Source: Streptomyces sp. B3I8
Lineage (GTDB): Bacteria; Actinomycetota; Actinomycetes; Streptomycetales; Streptomycetaceae
DNA: 64,000 bases
Assembly (NCBI RefSeq): GCF_030816915.1
Contig: NZ_JAUSYN010000002.1
Coordinates: forward strand, 2,121,501 to 2,185,500
Direction of reading: 5' to 3'
Of the stretch, positions 16,086 to 24,479 are shown one piece after another (the stretch's first letter is position 1; each line of letters begins with the position of its first letter). A program made the translations under genes and the position numbers. The notes below the pieces were generated by a model. That model was not told the DNA's origin and searched no databases. It saw nothing but the letters and a program-made list of their open reading frames with translations.

Positions 16086-17371
16086 CGGGCGACCGCCTCC
16101 GGGTGGTCGGGGCTGTCGGTGCGGTGGTCGGGTGCGTCGGCGAGCCGGGCGACGTCCCGTCGTACGCGGTCGGCGATGTGGTCGACGAGGAGCGCGAGGT
16201 CCTCGCAGTAGACGGACGGCGCCGAGAACGACGGCTCGTCGCCGGGACGGTAGCGGTGCGCGTACAGACCGCCGCCGCAGACACGGGCGCGGGGGCAGGC
16301 GCGGCAGACCGTCCCGAGTCCGGCCGTGCCGCGCTGCCGGGCGCGGAACGCCGGGTGCAGGGCGGCGTCGGCGAAGGTGTGCCGGAAGACGTCGAGGCCG
16401 GTCTCCGGGGCGCCCGGGTAGCTGACCTTGAGCGAGTCGGCCTGCTCGATCGTCCCGTCGGTCTCGACGACGACGAGGTCGACGGGGGTCAGCCCGACCG
16501 ACTCGCTGCGTGCCGTGCCGCCGAGCAGCAGCACCATGATCTCCTCGAAGAGCCGGATGCCGGTCTCCCGCCGGGGGGCGCCGTACCAGCGGTCGAAGAC
16601 GGCGCACAGCCAGTCGCCGTACGGGGTGGGGCCGGACGGCGGGTCGGGCGGCCGGTCGGGCGGGGCCGTGCGGTCCGCCAGTCCCGGCGGCGGGGCGTCC
16701 CAGGTGGCGTGCGGCAGCAGCAGGTCGAGCCGGGGCGGGGTGTGCGTGAGCAGCGCCTCGTACGTCTCCACGGGGTCGGCGGCCAGGTCGACGACGCACA
16801 GCACCCCGGCGTACAGGTGCCGGTGCGGGCCGGCGGCGAGCAGGTCCAGGGCACGGACGGTCGCGGCGTGGCTGCCGCGGCCGTCGGGCCGGCGGCGGTG
16901 CCGGTCGTGGTCGGCGGCGGTGCCGTCGAGGCTGACGCCGACCCGTACGCCGTACCGGTCCAGCACCTCCAGGAGCCCCGGATCCCGCCCCAGCCGCACG
17001 CCGTTGGTCTGCAGCACGAACCGGGGTGCGGCGACGCCGTCGAGGGCGCCGGTGAGTATGCCGAGCAGCTCGTCGAGGTGCCGGGCCCCGACGAGCAGCG
17101 GCTCCCCGCCGTGCAGCACGATCCGCACCTCGGACTGACGGTGCTCGCGGGCGTGGTCGGCGATCAGGGCGGCGGTGCGGCGGACGGTGTCCAGCTCCAT
17201 CCGCCGGGGGCGGCCGCGCCAGCTCTGGTCTGCGGCCTCGTACATGTAGCAGTAGTCGCAGGCGAGGTCGCACCGGCTGTGGATCTTCAGCAAGAACTGC
17301 CGGAACGGCACGAGGGGTGCGGGGTCCGGTGCGGGTGGGGGGCGGAGGGAGCGGGTGGCGGGCATGGGCAT
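16082..17371 (-). CDS. fxsB: FxsB, radical SAM/SPASM peptide maturase
   Basis: The 429-residue enzyme has the radical SAM motif C-D-L-A-C-D-Y-C (CxxxCxxC, residues about 34-41) followed by M-Y-E, and a C-terminal SPASM region with clustered cysteines (V-C-R-A-C-P-R-A-R-V-C-G-G-G-L-Y-A-H-R-Y, then Y-C-E-D-L). S-adenosylmethionine cleavage gives a 5-prime-deoxyadenosyl radical that, in characterised FxsB proteins, makes a three-residue cyclophane starting from an aromatic residue of the precursor. The family signature P-L-V-P-F-R-Q-F-L-L-K-I-H-S-R-C is present. Substrate here is the F-E-S-A-L-ending peptide at 22959-23126. It follows fxsT after 106 bp and is coupled to the HExxH-AAC(3) gene. 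An alternative ATG lies two codons in, at 17365. Confidence 0.94.
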   Translation of the reverse strand: MPMPATRSLRPPPAPDPAPLVPFRQFLLKIHSRCDLACDYCYMYEAADQSWRGRPRRMELDTVRRTAALIADHAREHRQSEVRIVLHGGEPLLVGARHLDELLGILTGALDGVAAPRFVLQTNGVRLGRDPGLLEVLDRYGVRVGVSLDGTAADHDRHRRRPDGRGSHAATVRALDLLAAGPHRHLYAGVLCVVDLAADPVETYEALLTHTPPRLDLLLPHATWDAPPPGLADRTAPPDRPPDPPSGPTPYGDWLCAVFDRWYGAPRRETGIRLFEEIMVLLLGGTARSESVGLTPVDLVVVETDGTIEQADSLKVSYPGAPETGLDVFRHTFADAALHPAFRARQRGTAGLGTVCRACPRARVCGGGLYAHRYRPGDEPSFSAPSVYCEDLALLVDHIADRVRRDVARLADAPDHRTDSPDHPEAVAR

Positions 17372-17477
17372 CGGTCGCTCTGGTGGGGCGTCAGGGACGG
17401 CGTCACCCTACGGGGTCCGCGGGCGCGGTGACGCAAGGACCGTGCCCAGGCTCGTACTGCTCGTACTCACGGACACC

Positions 17478-20400
17478 TCAGGTGGTCGGCGGCTCGATGT
17501 CCGAGTCCAGCCGGGTGCCGGCGAGCACCGCGCGGGTCGTGGGATGGTCCTCCCCCAGCGTCTGCCGGGACCGCCGCAGCGCCTCCTCGGCCAGGGCGTC
17601 CGCCTCCTCGGTCCGGCCGACGGCGCGCAGGCTGAGGGCGAGATTGGAGGTCACCCCGATGGTGTCGTAGTGATCGGTCCCGAGCACCTCGACGAAGAGC
17701 TCCCGGGCCCGCACCTCCAGTTCGGCGGCGGCCACGAAGCAGCCGGGGTCGTCGGCCCCGGCCAGCGCGAGGTCATTGGCGTGGTTGACCATGCAGCACA
17801 GCGTGTAGGGATGCCTCTCCCCGAGCACCCGCGTCATCTGCTCCCACGCCAGCCCCGACATCTCCCGCGCCCGCCCGGTGTGCCCCTCCAGGCGGAGGTA
17901 GACGGAGAGGTTGTTGGCACAGGCGAGGGAGACGGGGTGCTCGGCGCCGAGATAGGTCTCGTAGCGGGACATGGCGCGTTCGACCAGCTCCAGCGCCCGC
18001 CCGGTGTCCCCGAGCGCGGCGAGGTCCCCGGCGAGGTTGCAGGCGGCGGCGAGGGTGTCGGCGTGCTCGGGGCCATGGGCGGTGACGTAGCGGTTGTGGA
18101 GGTCCTCGTCCATCTCCCTGGCCTGCTCGTACTGCCCGTTCCTGCGCAGAGCCACCGCGAAGTTCTTGCGTACCCGCAGGGTGACGCTGTGATTGTCGCC
18201 GAGGGCCTGCGCACACTGTTGCGCAGTGGTCTCCAGCAGCTCCAGGGCCATCCGCAGACTGCCGGTCTCCCGCAGATCGCGGGCATAGTTGTCGGCGCGG
18301 GACAGGGTGTAAAGGTTCTTGGGCCCGTAGGTCTCCAGTTGCTGCCGGTGGACACCGCCGTGCAGGCGCAGAGCCTCCTGCCTGTCGCCCGCCAGGTACT
18401 CCGACATGCCGAGGTTGTTGGTGTACATGAGGGTGCGGGGGTGATCGTCGCCGAGGACCCGCCGGGCGGCGGCCAGTGTCTCCCGGTCCAACTCGCGCGC
18501 CTCCCGGTAACGGCCGAGGGCACGCAGGTCGGCCCCCAGATTGCCGGCCACCGCCAAGGTGTGGGCGTACTCGGCTCCACGAGTGCGCCGGAACCGTTCG
18601 AGGGTGTCCTGGTCTATCTCGTAGGACTCCAGCAGCCTGCCCTGCGAGCGCAGCAGATTGCCCTGCTGGGTGCGGAGCATGAGGGTCTGCGGATCGTCGG
18701 GGTGGCCGATGCCACGCGCTTCCCAGGTTTGGAGAGTGAATGCGGCGAGGTCCAGACCGGCCGTGAACAGACTGCGTTTCCACAGATAACGCACCGAGTC
18801 GGTGATCCACTTGCGGACCTCCCGATCGGGATTCTTGGCGGCCCGGCCCGGTTGCAGATGCGGGAGGAGTTCCTCGTACCGTTCCCAGTTGTCCGGCGCG
18901 TCCGGATCACCGGGCGCGGCCTCGACAAGAGCCGCGTGCACCACGGCACGGATCGTGAACCTGTCCTCCTTGGGGATCTGGTCCCGGATGACCGCCTGCA
19001 CCAGCCGGTGCACGGTGAGGGTGGCACTCGTCTGGTCACTCCTGGCCAGACCGAAGCGGTTGATGGCGCGCAGCAGCAACGCGATGGTCATCTCGTCGCG
19101 CGGCTCACCCTCGCCCAGAGTGAGGGCCTCGGTGACGGTCCGGCCGTACAGCACCCTCATGGGGATGGGGTCGGGACCGAAGAAGGCACAGATCTCCAGC
19201 ATCTCGGCCGCGGCCGGGTTGATCCGGCGCAGTTCGTCCACGGCGAGGAGCCAGGTGGCCGCGGCGGAGCGCGGATAGTCCCGCTCGGGCAGCCGGGTGT
19301 CGTTGAGGACCTTGGTGAGGCGGTCGTCGAGCAGGGCGAGGTACGTCGACACCGGCATGCTTCCGTCGCTCAGCCAGACGGCGGCCTGCCCGACGGCCAG
19401 TGGCAGGTCGCCCAGCCGGTCGGCGACCTGCTCGGCCTCGACGACCGGCAGCCGGGGGTTGAGCAGGTGGAGCAGTTCCAGGCTCTCGCGACGCTGGAAG
19501 ACGTCGACGTCGATCAGACCGGCGCTGTTGGCCCAGGTCCGGTCGCGGGAGGTGATCAGCACGTGCCCGCCGGACGGTCCGCCGGGCAGGAACTCCTCCA
19601 GCATCTCGGGCCGTCCGGCGTTGTCCAGGACGAGCAGCCAGCGCTTGTACGGCCGTCCCTCGCGCAGCGCGCGCAGCACGGCCTCCGCCGTTCCGGCCGT
19701 GTCCTCCCCGTCCTCGATGCCCAATTGGGGAGCGAGGTCGGCCAGTGCGGGGCGTATCAGGTGGGGCTGGGCCGCGGGCAGCCACCACACCACGTCGTAG
19801 GCCGCCCTGAAACGGTGGGCGTACTCCTGGGCGATCTGCGTCTTGCCCATCCCGCCGAGGCCGTACAGGACCTGAGGCACCTGCCGGGATCCGCCGCTGA
19901 ACCGGTCGCGCAGTTCCTCAAGGAGCGGGCCGCGCCCGGTGAAGGCCACGTTACGGGTGGGGACGCGCCACACGGCAGGAGCGGCGGTCGGGAACGGCGG
20001 CGGAACCACACCCGTGACGGTGCTGCCGTCCGGGGTACGCGGTGCCGAGGCCGAGCCGACGGCCTCCAGCAGTCCGCGGGCCGCGTCCTGCGGACTCCGG
20101 CGGGTCAGGTCGACGCTGAGACGGTCGTCGAAGAGTCCGTCCGCGGAGTGGGAACCGTCCATCTCCTCGACACGGACCGCCACCAGCGCCGGCACTCCCG
20201 CCGACTCCCGTCCGGTCACCCGCGCCCATACGTCGGCGGCGCGCTGCTGATGGACGTAGTCCGGGGTGAGCAGGGCGAGGAGCCGGCCCCGCCGTTCCAA
20301 CACGGCGGTCGCCTCGGCCGGGACGCCGTTGACCGACTCCGAGGTGCTGTGCAGGGACACCTGATATCCGGCCGCCTGGAGGTGACCGGCCGCCCATTCC

Positions 20401-21497
20401 GCCCACATCCGGTCGGTGGGGGCGTAGCTGACGTAGAAGCGGGGCGGCACCGCGCGCGGATCGCGCCGGTACTCGGCGTTGAGCAGGCGACGCTCCTCCA
20501 CCGGCTGCGGCCGCAGACCGCGCACCTGCCCGTCGGTGATCCACCCGGTGAGCCGTTCGAACGCGGCCAGCAGGGAACCTGCCTGTAACGGGCGGTCGGC
20601 CACCGTGGCCGGTATCTCGGTATAGGCGTAGTAGGTCTTGTAGGGAATCTCCACCTCTCCCCAGTACTTCTCGCGCTCGCCCTTGTGCAGCCATGAGAGG
20701 TAGGGCGCGAACGCGGCCCGCGCGGAGTCCCTGCCCTGTTGGAGCAGTTCCTGCTCGGCGTCCTCCACCCGCATGGGCACCGGCAGGATGCGCACCGGGT
20801 GCGGGGCGGAAGCGGTGACCGAGGCGGCGACCTCGGCGCAGCCGCCGATGCTCTGCAGGTTCAGAGCGAAGCCGTTCACCAGCAGGTCGGGCAGCAGCAT
20901 GGTGCAGATGCCGGAGGTGTCGCTGACGCCGGTGCGGCTGTCGATGAGGACGTAGTCGTACTCCGCCTTCATCTCCTCGCGCAGCACCTGGAGGAAGGAA
21001 CCGCCACCGAGCCGATTGTAGAAGCGGTGCCAGTCGAAGGTGGTGACAGCGGCGGAGTAGGAGGCGCTCTGACGGCCGGCCGGAAGGAAGTCCAGGCGTC
21101 CGCCGGGCGGCAGGGTCAGGTCGAGCCCTGTGGTGTACGGGCGGAGGCTGGCGCACGAGCGCAGCCACTCCTCGCCCTCGATCACAGTGTCCCGGTCCGT
21201 TTCGGTGCCACCGACGGACCGACCCGGGTCTCCCGAGCCCATAACCTGCCCCACGTAGGAGGTCATCATGTTCATCAGGCCGTTGCTGCGCCGGAGTTCG
21301 GAGTCGACGAACAACGGTCGCAGGTACCGGTGCAGACCGGGGGCTTCCAGGTCCCAGTCGACGAGCAGTACCCGCAGGCCGTTGCTGGCGAGGATCCAGC
21401 CGACGTTGACCAGTGCCATGGTCCGCCCCGTTCCACCCTTGTACGAGTAGAACGTCACTATCCGACCGTCGCGTCCGGTACCGGCCTCAGTCGTCAT
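17478..21497 (-). CDS. fxsT: FxsT, FxSxx-COOH system NTPase with TPR repeats
   Basis: At 1339 residues this is the largest protein in the window. In order it shows: a ParA/MinD-like P-loop with deviant Walker A K-G-G-T-G-R-T at 20-26 and partner V-L-I-D-S-R-T-G at about 183; a TIR-like alpha/beta domain (R-F-Y-V-S-Y-A-P-T-D-R at 353-363 to about 480) that lacks the usual catalytic Glu context; an NB-ARC STAND NTPase (G-L-G-G-M-G-K-T near 546-553, Walker B L-L-V-L-D-N-A near 630); and tetratricopeptide repeats from about 880 to the end, each with G-x-D-H-x-x-T-L-like spacing. It begins 11 bp inside fxsC. STAND/TPR proteins oligomerise on a trigger, so it probably senses the system's state and controls FxsC or peptide processing. 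Family known; mechanism not. Confidence 0.9.
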   Translation of the reverse strand: MTTEAGTGRDGRIVTFYSYKGGTGRTMALVNVGWILASNGLRVLLVDWDLEAPGLHRYLRPLFVDSELRRSNGLMNMMTSYVGQVMGSGDPGRSVGGTETDRDTVIEGEEWLRSCASLRPYTTGLDLTLPPGGRLDFLPAGRQSASYSAAVTTFDWHRFYNRLGGGSFLQVLREEMKAEYDYVLIDSRTGVSDTSGICTMLLPDLLVNGFALNLQSIGGCAEVAASVTASAPHPVRILPVPMRVEDAEQELLQQGRDSARAAFAPYLSWLHKGEREKYWGEVEIPYKTYYAYTEIPATVADRPLQAGSLLAAFERLTGWITDGQVRGLRPQPVEERRLLNAEYRRDPRAVPPRFYVSYAPTDRMWAEWAAGHLQAAGYQVSLHSTSESVNGVPAEATAVLERRGRLLALLTPDYVHQQRAADVWARVTGRESAGVPALVAVRVEEMDGSHSADGLFDDRLSVDLTRRSPQDAARGLLEAVGSASAPRTPDGSTVTGVVPPPFPTAAPAVWRVPTRNVAFTGRGPLLEELRDRFSGGSRQVPQVLYGLGGMGKTQIAQEYAHRFRAAYDVVWWLPAAQPHLIRPALADLAPQLGIEDGEDTAGTAEAVLRALREGRPYKRWLLVLDNAGRPEMLEEFLPGGPSGGHVLITSRDRTWANSAGLIDVDVFQRRESLELLHLLNPRLPVVEAEQVADRLGDLPLAVGQAAVWLSDGSMPVSTYLALLDDRLTKVLNDTRLPERDYPRSAAATWLLAVDELRRINPAAAEMLEICAFFGPDPIPMRVLYGRTVTEALTLGEGEPRDEMTIALLLRAINRFGLARSDQTSATLTVHRLVQAVIRDQIPKEDRFTIRAVVHAALVEAAPGDPDAPDNWERYEELLPHLQPGRAAKNPDREVRKWITDSVRYLWKRSLFTAGLDLAAFTLQTWEARGIGHPDDPQTLMLRTQQGNLLRSQGRLLESYEIDQDTLERFRRTRGAEYAHTLAVAGNLGADLRALGRYREARELDRETLAAARRVLGDDHPRTLMYTNNLGMSEYLAGDRQEALRLHGGVHRQQLETYGPKNLYTLSRADNYARDLRETGSLRMALELLETTAQQCAQALGDNHSVTLRVRKNFAVALRRNGQYEQAREMDEDLHNRYVTAHGPEHADTLAAACNLAGDLAALGDTGRALELVERAMSRYETYLGAEHPVSLACANNLSVYLRLEGHTGRAREMSGLAWEQMTRVLGERHPYTLCCMVNHANDLALAGADDPGCFVAAAELEVRARELFVEVLGTDHYDTIGVTSNLALSLRAVGRTEEADALAEEALRRSRQTLGEDHPTTRAVLAGTRLDSDIEPPTT

Positions 21498-22782
21498 CGT
21501 CGGGATCCTCTGCTGAGGGAGGGCGACCGGACGGGTCGTCCCGGTCGCCGGGCGGGGGCTGGGCGGGGACGGCGAGTCCCGGCATCGGTGGTGCGGGCGG
21601 TCCGGCGGGCAGCCGTCGGGGGACGGCGTTCTCGATCAATCGGCTCTGCGCCACGATCACCATCTCGGCCAGCCGGTCGTCGAAGTGCTCCTTGTCCACC
21701 AGAACCCGGAAGAGTCGGTCGTACGGATCGTTGCGCCGCATCCAGTTGCGCCGGAAAACCTGACGCACGTCGTCCCACAGCACCCTGTCACCGGACTCGT
21801 CGTCCGACTGGTGAAAAGGCATCAGGACGCCGGTGACCGGATGGTTCCGCCGGTCGTAGTCGGACAGCGGCGCGCGGTACGGCGCCCCGCGGGCGGCCCA
21901 GGGGTCGACCAGCAGCACGCTGGGCTGGTTCTCCCGCATCGCCTCGTCGAGCTTGCTGCCGAGCGTGTCGTCGACGACCTCGATGCTGGAGGTGTACTCC
22001 TCCTCGAGGATCACCCGTTGGGCGCGGTGTGCGACGGTGGGGTGGACCGGCGGGTGGTAGGGGGTCCAGTCGAGTGGCGAGCGGCCGTAGTACTCGTGCC
22101 GCTGCCTGCCGGCGGGCAGGGCGTCCGCGGCTCCCGCTGCCACGAAGAGCCGCACGTGGCCGGTGCTGCGTCCGGTCGGTGCCATGGCGCCCTGAGCCGG
22201 GAAAAGGCTTCGCACAGCGCCCAGGTCGAGCTCCTTGACCGTGGGTAGCCGGAACAGTCCGGCGGCGTACTGCACACGTTTGGCGATGAGCCGCAGCGCC
22301 CTGCGATAGGCGGTGGGGTCACCGCGCATCAAACTCATCAGTCCCTGTTCCGCGTACTCGCGGCCCAGCCCCGGCTCGAAGAACTGGTAGCGGCTGATCG
22401 CTTCGGGGACCGGGCCGCGCAACGGGGCCCAGATGACGGGAATCAGCGCGCGTACGTCGATGTCGGTGCGCTCCCGGTAGTCCTCCACCCGGGCCTGGAA
22501 GGCCGCCCACTCCTTGCCGCAGTAGAGACTGTGCACATAGGCGGGGGAACACAGGGCGACCATGGCGCGGCAGTGCCCCACCTCCCGGCCGAGCATGCGT
22601 TCCCAGTCCGCCCCGAGGGCAAGCTGTTCCACGTCCCGGAAGGGCCTCTGCCTGCTGCAGTCCTCTCCGAGACGGTCCAGCTCGCCCACCAGGTCCTCGT
22701 AGAAGCGGCTCACGAAGACGTCATCGCGGTCGTCCTGGCGCGCGTAGCTGAGGAAGAAGTACGACTCCCGCTCCAAGGGCAC
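21487..22782 (-). CDS. fxsC: FxsC, TIR-like protein of FxSxx-COOH system
   Basis: With the GTG at 22782 the protein has 431 residues. Residues 5-150 form a TIR-like domain: S-Y-F-F-L-S-Y-A-R-Q-D-D-R at the start, and C-S-P-A-Y-V-H-S-L-Y-C-G-K-E-W-A-A-F near 78-95, where the Glu in the C-x-x-E-W context corresponds to the catalytic residue of NAD-cleaving TIR domains. The middle matches FxsC (R-Y-Q-F-F-E-P-G-L-G-R-E-Y), then a second alpha/beta segment with L-L-V-D-P-W-A near 290, and a Pro/Asp-rich tail of low complexity. A start at 22839 would add a Gly-rich stretch and lacks a ribosome site. It overlaps fxsT by 11 bp. Enzyme activity is untested; NADase or scaffold are both possible. Confidence 0.87.
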   Translation of the reverse strand: MPLERESYFFLSYARQDDRDDVFVSRFYEDLVGELDRLGEDCSRQRPFRDVEQLALGADWERMLGREVGHCRAMVALCSPAYVHSLYCGKEWAAFQARVEDYRERTDIDVRALIPVIWAPLRGPVPEAISRYQFFEPGLGREYAEQGLMSLMRGDPTAYRRALRLIAKRVQYAAGLFRLPTVKELDLGAVRSLFPAQGAMAPTGRSTGHVRLFVAAGAADALPAGRQRHEYYGRSPLDWTPYHPPVHPTVAHRAQRVILEEEYTSSIEVVDDTLGSKLDEAMRENQPSVLLVDPWAARGAPYRAPLSDYDRRNHPVTGVLMPFHQSDDESGDRVLWDDVRQVFRRNWMRRNDPYDRLFRVLVDKEHFDDRLAEMVIVAQSRLIENAVPRRLPAGPPAPPMPGLAVPAQPPPGDRDDPSGRPPSAEDPDDDD

Positions 22783-22958
22783 CCCCAAACCCCCACCGCC
22801 GCCCACCCGGCCACCGACGGCGCGCCGGGCCGGGGACACGTACGCGGCACCTTCATACCCATGCCGCTCACCGCTCTACCCTCACCAGGTCTGCGCCAGT
22901 GGGCAATTGGCAGTATGCCGAGAGTGGTCGGCGAGCTCCGGGTCCGTCGTGGTAGATC

Positions 22959-23126
22959 CTAGAGGGCGGACTCGAAGGCGGCGTACGATTCCGCCGACGG
23001 TTCACGCAATTCCCTCAGCACCGCCGACAGCGCTGTCTCCGGCAGGTCCTCCAGCGCGTCCATGGGCACGTTCGCGACATCCACCAGAACCGAGGCGTAC
23101 TCGGGTTCGCTCGTGTCCATCAGCAC
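22959..23126 (-). CDS. fxsA: FxsA, FxSxx-COOH precursor peptide
   Basis: A small gene of 55 codons ending F-E-S-A-L, exactly the F-x-S-x-x-COOH signature of this RiPP class. The leader is acidic (M-D-T-S-E-P-E-Y-A-S-V-L-V-D-V-A-N-V) with P-M-D-A-L-E-D-L-P. The GTG at 23126 is preferred because AGGGAAGG lies about 8 nt upstream; ATG at 23120 and GTG at 23162 are alternatives. FxsB should install a cyclophane at the C-terminal Phe region; HExxH-AAC(3) may add further changes. It is first in the operon, 176 bp before fxsC, with a good promoter 75 bp upstream. No cysteine is present. Only one F-x-S motif occurs, so one core per precursor is expected. Confidence 0.9.
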   Translation of the reverse strand: MLMDTSEPEYASVLVDVANVPMDALEDLPETALSAVLRELREPSAESYAAFESAL

Positions 23127-23200
23127 GTACGTGCCCTTCCCTGCTGGCGTGCGCGCACGCACGTCGTACGATGCCGCGCCGGGGTCCGGGCAACGGCAGA

Positions 23201-23228
23201 ACTATAGAGGAACGCTCCCCTCGTCGAA
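23201..23228 (-). promoter_or_regulatory. Predicted promoter of the fxs operon
   Basis: On the minus strand TTCGAC (23223-23228) and TATAGT (23201-23206) are separated by 16 bp, close to the vegetative HrdB consensus TTGACN-TANNNT. The leader to the fxsA start would be about 70 nt. TATAGT is the only AT-rich hexamer of this quality in the region. Confidence 0.6.
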
Positions 23229-23817
23229 CCCTCGGGACCGGCGTGGCACGGGTGGTACGCACACACTGTCCGGCCGGTGTCCGGACCGTACCCGACTGGT
23301 CGTCTGATGCCATTGTCGCCGCGGGGGCGGATCCCGCACGCCGGGAACGACGGGACAAGGGAACGACAGTGACCGAGGGACCATCGGGCACGCCAGGAAC
23401 ACCGGTGCCGTCGCGCGCTGCGACGTCGGCCTAGGAGCGCGGACGCGGTAGGTGACCGTCGCCCCGGCATGAGCGCGTCCAGCCCCTGGGTGGTGCCGAC
23501 CGCGCTGTGCCCATCACCCGCGAGGGAGAAAGCACAGGGCGTGCGCGCCCTCGTGGACGGGGTCCGAGGTGACCGTCGGGCTCGCGCCGCCCCGGAACCG
23601 GCCGCTTCCGCCGTCCCACCGCAGGCGCTCCCGCCCTCGGTGTGTGACAGAAGGCGTCCCGGCCGGTGTCAACTTCACGCCGCTGCCACCGCTGTGTCAC
23701 GAGCGTGTCCTGAGCACGCCCGCCGCGCAACGGTGCCGGACGGGCCGCCCCTCTAGCGGGACAGAAAGCCACCGGGGCCGGACGGCCGGCCCCACCCCCA
23801 CACGGAGGATGGACCCC
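23229..23817. other. Intergenic region upstream of fxsA and the lipoprotein gene
   Basis: This 589-bp stretch separates divergent genes. Short open frames on both strands have no ribosome site or recognisable product, and I see no gene, repeat array or RNA. It should hold the lipoprotein promoter and any regulator sites for the fxs operon. Confidence 0.5.
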
Positions 23818-24411
23818 ATGCGCGCTCGGAAGATCTCGATCCTGACCCTGACCGCGGTGGCCCTCGGCCTGTCGCTGACGGCATGCAACGGTGACGACCT
23901 CGCCGACGCGCCCTCCTCCACCGCGAGCAAGTCGTCCGTGTCCACGGACACCCCGAAGTCCGACCAGGGCAAGGGCACCTCGGCGGGGACGGGTTCGGGG
24001 ACGTCGGCGGGCAAGGGAACGTCGGCGGGCACGCCCGCCAAGCCCGACATGAAGTGCACGAACCAGATCGACTACTCCGGCGACTACCGCGACAACGCCA
24101 CGATCAACTCCATCGGTTCGGACACCGGCACCTGCCCGCCGGTCCAGAAGGCGCCGGACGACGAGAAGTGCACGAACAAGCTCGACTACGCGGGCGACCC
24201 GCGCGACAACGCCACGATCAACTCCATCGGTTCGGACACCGGCACCTGCCCGCCGGTCCAGGGTGCCGGCGGGGAGAAGGGCACCCCGGTGAAGGACCCG
24301 GAGGTCAAGTGCACCGACCAGATCAACTACGCCGACGACTCCCGCGACAACGCCACGATCAACTCCATCGGCTCGGTGACCGGCGTCTGCCCGCCGCTCC
24401 TGCGCAAGTGA
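23818..24411 (+). CDS. Lipoprotein with three Cys-pair repeats
   Basis: The 197-residue protein has a type II signal peptide (R-A-R-K-I then a hydrophobic core and lipobox L-T-A-C, Cys at about residue 22), so it is exported and lipid-anchored. A Ser/Thr/Gly-rich linker (residues 30-75) is followed by three repeats of about 35 residues, each K-C-T-x-x-x-x-Y with R-D-N-A-T-I-N-S-I-G-S and G-x-C-P-P. Every repeat has two cysteines that could form a disulphide. The first two repeats share 60 identical bases, so duplication is recent. CGGAGG precedes the ATG at 23818 with good spacing (the in-frame ATG at 23809 is too close). A strong terminator follows. Family and function unknown; extracellular binding is a guess. 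Confidence 0.85.
   Translation: MRARKISILTLTAVALGLSLTACNGDDLADAPSSTASKSSVSTDTPKSDQGKGTSAGTGSGTSAGKGTSAGTPAKPDMKCTNQIDYSGDYRDNATINSIGSDTGTCPPVQKAPDDEKCTNKLDYAGDPRDNATINSIGSDTGTCPPVQGAGGEKGTPVKDPEVKCTDQINYADDSRDNATINSIGSVTGVCPPLLRK
24088..24405 (+). repeat. Coding repeat of the lipoprotein gene
   Basis: Bases 24088-24147 are identical to 24202-24261 (60 of 60, offset 114 bp). A third, diverged copy begins at 24343 and shares the first 30 bases. The tract is in frame throughout. Confidence 0.9.
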
Positions 24412-24428
24412 CGCCTCACCCCTCCGTC

Positions 24429-24456
24429 TCCTGACGGGGCACGTTCCCCGTCAGGA
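24429..24456 (+). terminator. Terminator of the lipoprotein gene
   Basis: A perfect 11-bp stem (24429-24439 with 24446-24456) with a 6-base loop begins 18 bp after the stop codon. Confidence 0.8.
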
Positions 24457-24479
24457 ACCCGCGCGGAATCCGAACCGTA

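Noticed and set aside
17355..20588. 1077-codon open frame on the plus strand opposite fxsT
   Set aside because: It is the GC3-driven shadow of fxsT, rich in Val/Gly/Arg/His, with no ribosome site or family motif.
22783..22839. Longer FxsC start
   Set aside because: Adds a Gly-rich head without ribosome site; homology begins after 22782.
23469..23756. Small plus-strand ORF upstream of the lipoprotein
   Set aside because: No ribosome site, no similarity and Arg/Pro-rich composition.
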